From: CADCWN01 sp046328475
GTDB taxonomy: Bacteria; Chloroflexota; Chloroflexia; Thermomicrobiales; CADCWN01
DNA: 64,000 bases
Assembly: GCA_046328475.1 (NCBI GenBank)
Contig: JAXLWN010000008.1
Span: 62,001-126,000 of the forward strand
Direction of reading: 5' to 3'
The notes under the pieces were generated by a model. That model was not told where the DNA came from. It saw nothing but the letters and a program-made list of their open reading frames with translations, and searched no databases. Every line of letters begins with the position of its first letter. Position 1 is the stretch's first letter. Shown here piece by piece: positions 17,559 through 25,328 of the stretch. The position numbers and the translations under genes were made by a program.

Positions 17559-18392
17559 ATGGCGCTCACGATCACCGATGGCCAGCAATACATGGTCCGC
17601 TTCCTCCACTACGAGAAAGCGCTGGCGCTGATGCCGGGGCTGAGCGAGGAATTGCTGGCGACGCTGGTTGGCCTCTCGCTCGACGATTATCGCGCCGCCC
17701 GTGCCGCATGTGCCGCCGAGGCGCGCGAGGCGGCACAAGAACTGCTCGCCGACGCCGCATTCGCCGCCAGCGCGGACCGCCTCCCCTTCGCGCCGGGCGC
17801 GGTCGTCGTCGGGTTGGGCGACAGCATCACCGACGACCTCCTCTCCTGGTTCGAGATCCTGCGCCAGCTCTGCGATCTGCGCCGCCCCGACGACAAAATC
17901 CAGTTCATCAACGCCGGCATCTACGGCGAGACGACCACCCAGCTGATCTCCCGCTTCTTCGCCGTCGCCGACCGCCAGCCCGATTGGATCATCTGCTTCG
18001 CCGGGACCAACGACGCCCGCCGCCACGGCCATCAACCGCTCAAGACCCTGGTGAGCCCGGCTGAGACGGAGCAAAACCTCGCCGCACTCCGCCAGTTTGG
18101 TGCCACCCAGACGAACGCCCAATGGCTCTGGGTCACCCCCGCCACCGTCGTGGAGGAGCAAATCGCCGCCTCCCCCTTCCTCTCCGGCCGCCAGGTGATG
18201 TGGCGCAACGACGACCTCCGCGCCGCCGCCGACGCCGTCCGCCGCCAATCCGGCCCCATCGTCGACCTGCAACCCCTCTTCGGCACCCCCGCCAACCCCG
18301 GCTACCTCATCTCCGACGGCCTCCACCCCAACCTCACCGGCCAAAAAATCATCGCCCGCGCCGTCATCGAGAAACTGAGCGAGCTAGGCTAG
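17559..18392 (+). CDS. SGNH/GDSL-type hydrolase
   Basis: 277 residues from ATG 17559 (AAGAGGAGG ribosome site). The four SGNH blocks are clear: 'GLGDSITDD' (nucleophile Ser), 'NAGIYGETT', 'FAGTNDARR' and 'DGLHPN' (Asp-His). There is no signal peptide, so it is a cytoplasmic esterase or deacylase of unknown substrate. An N-terminal helical extension of about 80 residues precedes block I. The stop is followed directly by a REP-like repeat. Confidence 0.87.
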   Translation: MALTITDGQQYMVRFLHYEKALALMPGLSEELLATLVGLSLDDYRAARAACAAEAREAAQELLADAAFAASADRLPFAPGAVVVGLGDSITDDLLSWFEILRQLCDLRRPDDKIQFINAGIYGETTTQLISRFFAVADRQPDWIICFAGTNDARRHGHQPLKTLVSPAETEQNLAALRQFGATQTNAQWLWVTPATVVEEQIAASPFLSGRQVMWRNDDLRAAADAVRRQSGPIVDLQPLFGTPANPGYLISDGLHPNLTGQKIIARAVIEKLSELG

Positions 18393-18393
18393 C

Positions 18394-18447
18394 CCTCACC
18401 CCGCCGCCTGCGGGCTTGCCCCTCTCCCAATCCTGGGAGAGGGGCAA
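18394..18447. repeat. REP-like nested palindrome, family 1 copy 3
   Basis: Begins 1 nt after the SGNH-hydrolase stop with CCCTCACCCCGCCGCCTGCGGG, then the hairpin CCCCTCTCCCA / TGGGAGAGGGG. It could act as a 3'-end structure for that transcript. Confidence 0.85.
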
Positions 18448-18473
18448 GCCTCAATCATCGCCAAACGCAAACA

Positions 18474-18502
18474 CGCGCCGCTGTCCATAGCACAGCGGCG
18501 CG
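18474..18502. terminator. Bidirectional hairpin between convergent genes
   Basis: CGCGCCGCTGT (18474-18484) / ACAGCGGCGCG (18492-18502), an 11-bp perfect stem with a 7-nt loop, between the SGNH hydrolase (+) and the MFS gene (-). No U-tract. Confidence 0.6.
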
Positions 18503-18532
18503 CATTCACCTCGGATTATCGGGACGTTCCAT

Positions 18533-18583
18533 CCCCTCTCCCAACGGTTGGGAGAGGGGTGCCGCCGCAGCGGCGGGGTGCGG
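18533..18583. repeat. REP-like nested palindrome, family 1 copy 4
   Basis: CCCCTCTCCCAACGGTTGGGAGAGGGG, a near-perfect long hairpin, followed by GCCGCCGCAGCGGCGGGG. Inverted relative to the copy at 18394-18447, about 90 bp away. Confidence 0.85.
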
Positions 18584-18592
18584 GCCGTCCCC

Positions 18593-18623
18593 ACTCACGA
18601 CTCACGACTCACGACTCACGACT
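18593..18623. repeat. Heptamer array ACTCACG x4
   Basis: Four perfect copies of ACTCACG plus ACT, which ends at the 3' end of the MFS gene (stop at 18622). It is the inverted form of the GTCGTGA heptamer at 31-51. Confidence 0.9.
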
Positions 18624-19926
18624 AATCCCCCGCCGCCAACTCCGGCTTCACCATCGGCAACCCGATCCCCGCCGGCTTCCGCCCGATCCGAATCGCCATG
18701 CTCGCCGCCACCAGGCAGATCGCCCCCGACGTCAGGAACGCCGCCTGGTAATTCCCGAACCAGTCGTGCATCGCCCCGGCCGCATACGACACCGACGCCG
18801 CCCCGAGCTGATGCGCCACGAAGATCCAGGCGAAAACCCGCCCCGCGTTCTGCTTGCCGAAAATATCGGCCGTCAGCCGCACCGTCGGCGGCACCGTCGC
18901 GACCCAGTCGAGGCCATAGAAGACCACGAAGAGCGCGATCCCGAAGAAGCCGGTCCCGTAGGCGTAGGGCAGGAAGAGCAGCGCCAGCCCGCGCAGGCCG
19001 TAATACCAGACCAGCAGCCAGCGATTGTCGAAGCGGTCCGAGAGCCAGCCCGAGGCGATCGTCCCCACGATATCGAACGCCCCGATCGTCGCCAGCAGCC
19101 CCGCCGCCATCACCTCGGTCATGCCATGCTCGACCGAGTGCGGGATCAGGTGCGTGCCGATCAGCCCATTCGTGCTCGCCCCGCAGATGAAGAAGGTCCC
19201 CGCCAGCAGCCGGAAATCCCGGTTGCGCAGCCCCATCAAGAGCGTCTGAATCGCCGCCGCGAACGGATTGCCGGTTGTGATGCGCAGCGGCGACGCGGGC
19301 GCGTCACTTGGCTGCGCGCCGTATGGTTGCAGGCCAAGCTGCTGCGGCGAGTCGCGCATCACGAAGAGCACCAGCGGCACCAGCGCCAGCGCCAGCGCCG
19401 AGACGATCAGCACCGCCAGCCGCCAGCCCACCGACTCGATCGCCTTCGCCAGGATCGGCAGGAAGATCAGCTGCCCGGTCGCCCCGGCCGCCGTCAGCAC
19501 CCCCACCACCAGGCCGCGCCGCTCCACGAACCAGCGATTCGCCACCGTCGCCGCCACCCAGCCCGAGAGCGCCCCCGCCCCGAACCCGACCACCACGCCC
19601 CAGAGCAGTTGCAACTGCCAGGCGGCGCGGATCTGCGTCGTCAGGATCACCGCGATGCCCATGACGACCAGCGCCAGGATCATCATCGCGCGCATCCCGA
19701 CCCGCTCCATCACCGCCGCCGCGAACGGGCCGCAGAGTCCGAACAGGAAGAGGTTAATGGATACCGCCAGCGCCACCGTCGAGCGCGTCCAGCCAAACTC
19801 ATGCTCCAGCGGCAAAATCAGCACCCCCGGCACCGCGCGCACGCCCGACGCCGCCAGCATCGTCAGGAAGGTCACCCCAACAATCAGCCAACCATAGTAG
19901 AGTCGCCCGCGAAAGAGTGCCGCCAT
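18622..19926 (-). CDS. MFS transporter (OFA/monocarboxylate-porter-like)
   Basis: 434 residues from ATG 19926 (GAAGGTGGGG ribosome site), with twelve predicted helices in two halves. 'YYGWLIVGVTFLTMLAASGVR' at the start, 'LPLEHEFGWTRSTVALAVS' and 'NRWFVERRGLVVGVLTAAGATGQL' are characteristic of the oxalate/formate antiporter and monocarboxylate families. It probably moves an organic anion, and the direction is unknown. The last residues 'KPELAAGD' lie beside the heptamer array. It is divergent from a TetR gene and shares its operator-promoter region, so it is probably the regulator's target. Confidence 0.88.
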   Translation of the reverse strand: MAALFRGRLYYGWLIVGVTFLTMLAASGVRAVPGVLILPLEHEFGWTRSTVALAVSINLFLFGLCGPFAAAVMERVGMRAMMILALVVMGIAVILTTQIRAAWQLQLLWGVVVGFGAGALSGWVAATVANRWFVERRGLVVGVLTAAGATGQLIFLPILAKAIESVGWRLAVLIVSALALALVPLVLFVMRDSPQQLGLQPYGAQPSDAPASPLRITTGNPFAAAIQTLLMGLRNRDFRLLAGTFFICGASTNGLIGTHLIPHSVEHGMTEVMAAGLLATIGAFDIVGTIASGWLSDRFDNRWLLVWYYGLRGLALLFLPYAYGTGFFGIALFVVFYGLDWVATVPPTVRLTADIFGKQNAGRVFAWIFVAHQLGAASVSYAAGAMHDWFGNYQAAFLTSGAICLVAASMAIRIGRKPAGIGLPMVKPELAAGD

Positions 19927-19997
19927 CTTCCCCACCTTCTGCCATTCGAGTCCAACCAACCCCGGACACACCCCAGGCGTGTTATGCCGATGGTGAA

Positions 19998-20092
19998 TCC
20001 CTGCCCCCGCCTGGGGCAAAACCTAACCGACGCAGGTCGGTTTCGTGGCCCGCAGGCCCTCAGGCGCGGTTTCAACCGCCAGGCCCAATCAT
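19998..20092. repeat. Palindrome-cluster repeat, family 2 copy 3 (divergent)
   Basis: Contains ACCGACGCAGGTCGGT, GGCCCGCAGGCC and GCGGTTTCAACCGC, the same string of small palindromes as at 14893 and 25131 but more diverged. It lies in the leader of the MFS gene. Confidence 0.55.
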
Positions 20093-20102
20093 CGTGGCCC
20101 CG

Positions 20103-20154
20103 ATTGTATGATATCCATCATTCCATTGTCAATATGATGGATATCATCTATCAT
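20103..20154. promoter_or_regulatory. Overlapping divergent promoters with a 13-bp inverted-repeat operator
   Basis: TGATATCCATCAT (20109-20121) and ATGATGGATATCA (20134-20146) are a perfect inverted repeat, 12-nt spacer. Rightward promoter for tetR: TTGTCA (20126-20131), N17, TATCAT (20149-20154). Leftward promoter for MFS: TTGACA (complement of 20127-20132), N18, TACAAT (complement of 20103-20108). The two -35 boxes overlap, and each operator arm lies within one promoter spacer. This is an ideal arrangement for a repressor that shuts both genes. Confidence 0.85.
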
Positions 20155-20202
20155 TGCAGCAACAAACGCCGCGACCGGCGCAGGATATTCCGAGAGGGAC
20201 CG

Positions 20203-20814
20203 ATGGCACGCTACCCGAAAGAGCAGAAGGCGCAGACGCGCGAGCAGATCCTCACCGCCGCCTCGCAGGCGTTCCGCGAGCAGGGCATCGCCGAGGTCAG
20301 CATCCCCGCGCTGATGGGCAAGCTTGGCCTGACCCACGGCGGCTTCTACGCCCACTTCCCCAGCAAGGACGCCCTCGCCGCCGAGGCCTCCATCCGCCCG
20401 CTCCAAAAACGCAGCGCCGAACTGGCGCAGATGACGCCCGGCCCCGAGGCGGTGCAGCAGGTCATCGCCGCCTACATCAGCCCCCAGAAGCGCGACAACC
20501 CCGCCGATAGCTGCCCGCTCCCCTCCCTCTCCGGCGAGCTCTCCCGCGCCAACCCCGAGGTCCGCCACACCTACACCGAGGCCCTGCGCACCTACCTCGA
20601 CCGCATCGGCGACCTCCTCCCGCCCGCCGTCGCCGAGCGCGCCCCCGACCAGGAACTCGCCCTCGTCGCCAGCATGGTCGGTGCCGTCCTCCTCGCTCGC
20701 GCCGTCGACGACCCCGACCTCAGCGACCGCATCCTCGCCGCCACCCGGGAGTTCGCCACCAGCGCCTTCGCGAACGCAGAAAATACGGCAACCCCCGTCA
20801 CCTGCGAGGGGTGA
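20203..20814 (+). CDS. TetR family transcriptional repressor
   Basis: 203 residues. The N-terminal HTH ('TREQILTAASQAFREQG', 'ISIPALMGKLGLTHGGFYAHFPSKDAL') is a canonical TetR DNA-binding domain. The C-terminal ligand domain resembles the TetR_C subfamily with 'CPLPSLSGEL'. GAGAGGG precedes the ATG at 20203. It is divergent from an MFS transporter across a perfect 13-bp inverted repeat inside both promoters, so it most likely represses itself and the transporter until a transported or toxic ligand binds. Confidence 0.9.
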   Translation: MARYPKEQKAQTREQILTAASQAFREQGIAEVSIPALMGKLGLTHGGFYAHFPSKDALAAEASIRPLQKRSAELAQMTPGPEAVQQVIAAYISPQKRDNPADSCPLPSLSGELSRANPEVRHTYTEALRTYLDRIGDLLPPAVAERAPDQELALVASMVGAVLLARAVDDPDLSDRILAATREFATSAFANAENTATPVTCEG

Positions 20815-20829
20815 CTCGGTCAGGCGCAA

Positions 20830-20863
20830 CGAAGGCGAGGCTGTTCGATGCGCCCCGCCTTCG
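20830..20863. terminator. Hairpin between convergent tetR and peptidase genes
   Basis: CGAAGGCG (20830-20837) / CGCCTTCG (20856-20863) with an inner GGC/GCC pairing. No U-tract, modest support. Confidence 0.45.
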
Positions 20864-20886
20864 CCTTCATTCACCTGTGGAAGCCC

Positions 20887-23478
20887 TCAACCACCGATCT
20901 CGCGCAGCCCGCCCCGGAAGATCGCGTTGAAGAGCACGCGGTAGGTGCCGCGCGCCTGCGCCCGGAACTGGGCACGAAAGCCGATCAGGATGACGCGACC
21001 GGCGGCGAGCGGGATTTCGAGGAGCGCACCCTTGTTGGCGAGATGCTGCTCGCCCAGGATCCAGCCGCTCAGGTTCGGGTTGCTGAGCGGGTAGCGCGCG
21101 ACGATCGTGCCCTCCCCGGAGAGCTCGAAGGCGGGGCTATTGATGAAGACGGCGGTCTCGTCGCGGTGCAGCCCCCAGCCGAGCGGGTGCGCCGGGTCCA
21201 CGATGATCCGCAGCAGCGAGCCGGGGCAGTAGAACTCCTTGCGGTCCAGCCCTTCCAGGACATTGCGAACCGGCAACCAGAAGCCCTTCACGACCGCCTC
21301 GCAGGCGGCGTCGAGCGCGACGAGGGTACCGCCCTCCTCCACGAAGGCACGCAGGGCGGCGATGCCAACCTCGCCGAGACCGCCGACGAATTCGGGCGGA
21401 TACGGCTCCTTGTACTCGTTCTTCTCCTTGTTCCCTTCCAGGATCTCCTCGCGGCTCTGGTGCGGCAGGACGATCGTATCGAAGCGGGCGCGCAGGTTGC
21501 CGTTGCGGATGTCGGCGTCGTGGAGGGTGGTGTGGGGGAACGCGAACTCCTCCAGGATGAAGCGCGTCCAGCCCTCGTCGATCGCCGGTTTCCAGCTCTG
21601 GTAGACGCCGAGGCGCGGCGCGACCTGGTCGTAGTACGCCGCTTCGTCCAGCGGCACCTCCAGCCCCCGCGCCTCCAGCCCGAGGTCGGCGGCGAGCGCG
21701 GCGATGGTGGCGTCCAGCTCCCCGGCCCCATCGGTGCGCGGGACGAGGATCGCGCCGGGCGGCAGGCCCAGTTCGGCCAGGCGACCGCGCGAGCGGAAGA
21801 CGCGCAGCCCGGCGGCGAGCAGGCGATTGATCGCGGTCGCTGCGCGATTGGTGGTGGGGGCGAACGCGTACCCGTGCTGCCCGGCCCCCTCGACCGCGCC
21901 CGCCAGCCTCCCGCCGCCCGCGAGCGGTCGCGTCTCCACCTCGAACGGACTCTTCACCTCGACCCAGGCCACGCCCATCTGCAACGGCAGGGTGTGCCCG
22001 GCGATGTCGTACGGCGGTTGCGGCGGGCCGTCGGGCCAGCGGCGCAGGTCGGGGTAGCGCTGGATTTCGAGCAACGTCTTGGCGAAGTTGCCGGCCGGTT
22101 GCCGCAGCAGGACGACGCGCGTCCCGGCGTCATAGTTGACGCCGTCCGCGACGAAGGGCGCGGTCGCCTCGCCCACCTCGACCGCGCCGCGCACCAGCGT
22201 CTCCAGCAGTTCCGCCAGCGCGGCCGGGTCATCCTGGCGGGTCGGGAAGAGGTACGCGCAGGGCGGCTCCGCACGCTCAACAGTGCGCCGCATCAGCCCG
22301 GCGAACGAGCGCAGCCAGCCCTCGCGGTCGCGCGCGGCGTGCTCCAGGAAGGCGAAGGCGGCGATCTTGTCGTACTCCACGATGTCGCGCAGCGTCCAGA
22401 GCCCGCCCTTCCAGGGGAGCGGCTGGTTCCAGGTCCGCTTGCGCGGGTCGTAACCATCCCGCACCTTCAGCTCGTCCTCCTTGATCTCCACCGGGGTGGC
22501 GAACTTACAGGAGGCGGCCTCGCTGAGCAGATCGACGCTGCCGTGATAATTGCCGTAGGCGAGCGAGGGCGAGTAATTGTCGAAGATGATGTGGGTGGCG
22601 ACGCCCGGCTTGCCCGCCGCCGTCAATTTCGCCGCAATCGTCGTGCCGACATCGGCGAAACCGGACTGGATGACCGGATCCTGGTTCGGGTCGAGCGGGT
22701 CGATGAAGGGCGGCACCATGAAGCGCGCCCCGTCGCGCATCATCTGGTGCATGTCGAAGACCAGCTGGGGATGCTCGCGATTGTGCAGCGCGGCGACCAG
22801 GCGCGTCTCGGCCTGGGTCAGCATGAACCAGTCGCGGTTGTTGTCGTGGCCGACGTAGCGGTGGTAGAGCTTCGGCATCGGCTGGCCCTCGTAGGGCGTG
22901 CCGAGCCAGCGCTCGTACCACTCGACGATCATCCGGTGCCCATCGGGGTTGGCGCAGGGGACGATCAGCGTGATCGTGTTGTCGAGGATGGTGCGGGTCG
23001 CCGCATCGTCGCGCGTGGCGAGGTCGTGCGCCAGTTCGAGCGTCATCAGCGCCGCGCCCAGCTCGTTGGAGTGCTGGGTGCAGAGCAGCATCGCCACGCT
23101 GCGCCCGGCCGCGATCAGCCCCTCCACCTCCTCCGGCGGCGTGGCGCGCGGGTCGTAGAGCCGGGCATTGATCGCCCGCAACTCCTCGCGCCGCGCCAGG
23201 TTCTCCGGCGCGGCGATCGTCACCAGGATTAGCGGATTGTCGTCGGTCGTCCGCCCCAGTTCCTCCACCTCGACCCGGTCGGACGCCGCCGCCAGCCGCT
23301 GGAAATAGTCCACCATCAGCGGCCAGTCGGGAATCTTCCGCTCCGCGCCGACCGGATACCCGAACACCTCCTCCGGCGAAGGAATCCCACCCGCCTCCTG
23401 CTCCGCCACAACCTGCTCTTCCGCCACCACTCCCCCCACCCCATCCAACCCACCATCAAGACGGCGCAACGTTACCAC
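20887..23478 (-). CDS. M14-family zinc carboxypeptidase-like protein
   Basis: Up to 863 residues. The N-terminal third is an M14 domain: 'LLCTQHSNELGAA' supplies the H-x-x-E zinc pair, 'PCANPDGHRMIVEW' follows, and 'LVFDMHQMMRDG' probably holds the third zinc His. A long C-terminal part (about 480-860) includes a GATase-like segment near 'FVEEGGTLVALDAACEAVV'. No signal peptide is seen. The start is uncertain: GTG 23478 has no good ribosome site, and GTG codons about 17-24 codons later (after GGGGGAGTG) are as likely. It probably trims peptides or modified peptides. Confidence 0.78.
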   Translation of the reverse strand: MVTLRRLDGGLDGVGGVVAEEQVVAEQEAGGIPSPEEVFGYPVGAERKIPDWPLMVDYFQRLAAASDRVEVEELGRTTDDNPLILVTIAAPENLARREELRAINARLYDPRATPPEEVEGLIAAGRSVAMLLCTQHSNELGAALMTLELAHDLATRDDAATRTILDNTITLIVPCANPDGHRMIVEWYERWLGTPYEGQPMPKLYHRYVGHDNNRDWFMLTQAETRLVAALHNREHPQLVFDMHQMMRDGARFMVPPFIDPLDPNQDPVIQSGFADVGTTIAAKLTAAGKPGVATHIIFDNYSPSLAYGNYHGSVDLLSEAASCKFATPVEIKEDELKVRDGYDPRKRTWNQPLPWKGGLWTLRDIVEYDKIAAFAFLEHAARDREGWLRSFAGLMRRTVERAEPPCAYLFPTRQDDPAALAELLETLVRGAVEVGEATAPFVADGVNYDAGTRVVLLRQPAGNFAKTLLEIQRYPDLRRWPDGPPQPPYDIAGHTLPLQMGVAWVEVKSPFEVETRPLAGGGRLAGAVEGAGQHGYAFAPTTNRAATAINRLLAAGLRVFRSRGRLAELGLPPGAILVPRTDGAGELDATIAALAADLGLEARGLEVPLDEAAYYDQVAPRLGVYQSWKPAIDEGWTRFILEEFAFPHTTLHDADIRNGNLRARFDTIVLPHQSREEILEGNKEKNEYKEPYPPEFVGGLGEVGIAALRAFVEEGGTLVALDAACEAVVKGFWLPVRNVLEGLDRKEFYCPGSLLRIIVDPAHPLGWGLHRDETAVFINSPAFELSGEGTIVARYPLSNPNLSGWILGEQHLANKGALLEIPLAAGRVILIGFRAQFRAQARGTYRVLFNAIFRGGLREIGG

Positions 23479-23852
23479 ATCGGGCTACAGCATCGGATCC
23501 TGCGCAAATTTCAACCACGAGGTCTTTGCCAGCGAGGCATACCGCCTGACTGCCCGGCATCTTGACACCCAATCGTTCCCTCTCAGCGTCCTCTGCGTCC
23601 TCTGCGGCAAAAATCGTCCCTCTTCATCCTCGTCTCTGCGTCGTTCTCTGCGTCCCCGCGCCTCTGCGGTCTTCGTTCTCCCTTCTCTCTTCTCTCTTCT
23701 CTCCTCACCCCTCGTCCTTGGCGTCCTTGGCGTCTTGGCGGTTCACCCGTCCCTCTCCCCGCTTCGCAAACCGCGCCCCACCCGGCTAAAATTGCGCCAA
23801 GAACAGACCGCCGCGACGACAGCGGCGAGATTCACCATTGGGGAGGGATGCG
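23479..23852. other. Spacer with composite nonamer repeats
   Basis: 374 bp with no gene. 23479-23580 is unremarkable and must contain the peptidase leader. The remainder is the repeat block described at 23581-23746, then the leader of the aminotransferase gene. Confidence 0.7.
23581..23746. repeat. Composite nonamer/heptamer repeat, copy 1
   Basis: Ordered modules: GCGTCCTCT x2, CTCTGCGTC-type units, CTTCTCT heptamers x3, then TCCTTGGCG x2 and TCTTGGCGGTT. The reverse complement aligns module by module with 63155-63320 over about 165 bp. Confidence 0.85.
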
Positions 23853-25028
23853 ATGCGGCTGGCAAGCAGGATGTCACGGCTTGGGACAGAGACCGCCTTC
23901 TCGGTACTCGCAAAGGCGCGGGCACTGGAAGCGCAAGGGCGCGAGATCATCCACCTGCAGATCGGCGAACCCGATTTCGACACCCCCGAGAACGTGATCG
24001 CGGCGGGCGTCAAAGCCCTGCAAACCGGGCAGACCCACTACACCCCCGCAGCGGGCATCCCCCAACTGCGGCAGGCCATCGCCGACGATGTTGCGTCATC
24101 GCGCGGCATCAAGGTTGACCCGGGGCAGGTCGTGGTCACCCCCGGCGGCAAGCCGATCATGTTCTTCGTCATCCTCGCCCTGATCGAGCGCGGCGACGAA
24201 GTGCTGATGCCAAACCCCTCCTTCCCGATCTACGAATCGATGGTCAACTTCGTCGGCGGCACCCCCGTCTTCGTGCCGCTGCGCCAGGAGAACAACTTCC
24301 GCTTCGACCTCGACGAGTTCAAGGCGGGCCTCTCCGACCGGACGAAGCTCGTCATCCTCAACTCCCCCGCCAACCCGACCGGCGGCGTCCTCACCCCCGA
24401 GGACATCGCCGCGCTGGCCAACATCCTCCGCGACCGCCCCGACATCATGATCCTCAGCGACGAGATCTACTGCCGCCTGCTCTACAGCGGCAAGTTCGCC
24501 TCGATCGCCTCCGAGCCCGGCATGGCCGAGCGCACGATCATCCTCGACGGCTTCTCCAAGACCTACGCCATGACCGGCTGGCGGCTCGGCTACGGCGTCA
24601 TGCCGAAGGAGCTGGCCGACGTCGTCGCCACCTTGCAGGTCAACTCCAACTCCTGCGTCAACGCCGCCACCCAGTGGGCCGGACTGGAAGCGATCACCGG
24701 CCCGCAGCAGAGCGTCGCCGACATGCTCACCGAGTTCCGCGCCCGCCGCGACCTGATCGTCGGCGGCCTCAACGAGCTCCCCGGCGTCGAGTGCGCCACC
24801 CCGGAAGGGGCCTTCTACGCCTTCCCCCGCATCACCGGCACCGGCTTCGCCTCCGACACCCTCGCCGACCTCCTGCTGAACGAAGCCGGCGTCGCCTGCC
24901 TCTCCGGCACCGCCTTCGGCCAGTACGGCGAAGGCCACCTCCGCTTCTCCTACGCCAACTCCCGCGAGAACATCATGAAAGCCATCGACCGCATGGGCGA
25001 CGTGCTGACGAAGGCTGGCGCACGCTAG
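23853..25028 (+). CDS. Class I/II pyridoxal-phosphate aminotransferase
   Basis: 391 residues from ATG 23853, after GGGGAGGGATGCG (an in-frame TTG at 23838 is less likely). Fold type I: 'LQIGEPDFDTP', 'YTPAAGIPQLRQAIA', 'NSPANPTGG', 'ILSDEIYCRLLY' and the PLP-Lys in 'LDGFSKTYAMTGWRLGYG', with 'LRFSYANS' holding the carboxylate-binding Arg. It belongs to the aspartate/aromatic aminotransferase group, and substrate range is not determinable. The stop codon is followed immediately by a heptamer array. Confidence 0.9.
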   Translation: MRLASRMSRLGTETAFSVLAKARALEAQGREIIHLQIGEPDFDTPENVIAAGVKALQTGQTHYTPAAGIPQLRQAIADDVASSRGIKVDPGQVVVTPGGKPIMFFVILALIERGDEVLMPNPSFPIYESMVNFVGGTPVFVPLRQENNFRFDLDEFKAGLSDRTKLVILNSPANPTGGVLTPEDIAALANILRDRPDIMILSDEIYCRLLYSGKFASIASEPGMAERTIILDGFSKTYAMTGWRLGYGVMPKELADVVATLQVNSNSCVNAATQWAGLEAITGPQQSVADMLTEFRARRDLIVGGLNELPGVECATPEGAFYAFPRITGTGFASDTLADLLLNEAGVACLSGTAFGQYGEGHLRFSYANSRENIMKAIDRMGDVLTKAGAR

Positions 25029-25056
25029 AAGTACGAACGACGAAGTACGAAGTACG
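25029..25056. repeat. Heptamer array AAGTACG x4 (one variant), left arm
   Basis: AAGTACG, AACGACG, AAGTACG, AAGTACG. Begins on the base after the aminotransferase stop codon. Inverted partner at 25294-25328. Confidence 0.92.
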
Positions 25057-25060
25057 AACT

Positions 25061-25095
25061 GAGGGGCCGATCACTTGCACAGTGATCGGCCCCTC
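25061..25095. terminator. Long hairpin between convergent genes
   Basis: GAGGGGCCGATCACT (25061-25075) / AGTGATCGGCCCCTC (25081-25095), a perfect 15-bp stem with a 5-nt loop, just after the heptamer array. No T-run. It probably ends the aminotransferase transcript. Confidence 0.75.
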
Positions 25096-25130
25096 CCTCG
25101 CTCACACCTTCAAGGCAACCTGTCGAAGAA

Positions 25131-25220
25131 CCACCTGCCCGAGCCCGCGCAGGCGGGCTTTGCGGCGACCCGCAGGTCGCCTTCAGCCCAGGGTTTCAAC
25201 CCTCGGGCACCCCCGCCACG
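25131..25220. repeat. Palindrome-cluster repeat, family 2 copy 2
   Basis: AGCCCGCGCAGGCGGGCT, GGCGACCCGCAGGTCGCC and GGGTTTCAACCC in a row, aligned with 14893-14990. Confidence 0.8.
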
Positions 25221-25293
25221 GGGCACGCACCACATCCCCAGGGCCTCTCACACCCGCCACGGGCCACCCACCTCGGCCCCCACCTCACCACGT

Positions 25294-25328
25294 CGTCATT
25301 CGTCATTCGTACTTCGTACTTCGTACTT
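25294..25328. repeat. Heptamer array CGTCATT x2, CGTACTT x3, right arm
   Basis: The reverse complement is AAGTACG x3, AATGACG x2, matching the left arm at 25029-25056. It overlaps the first two bases of the dehydrogenase stop (minus strand), so each arm touches the stop codon of one convergent gene. Confidence 0.92.

Noticed and set aside
18559..20202. N-terminal extension of the TetR frame upstream of 20203
   Set aside because: It runs antisense through the MFS gene and across the operator. The ATG at 20203 has a ribosome site and gives a normal TetR length.
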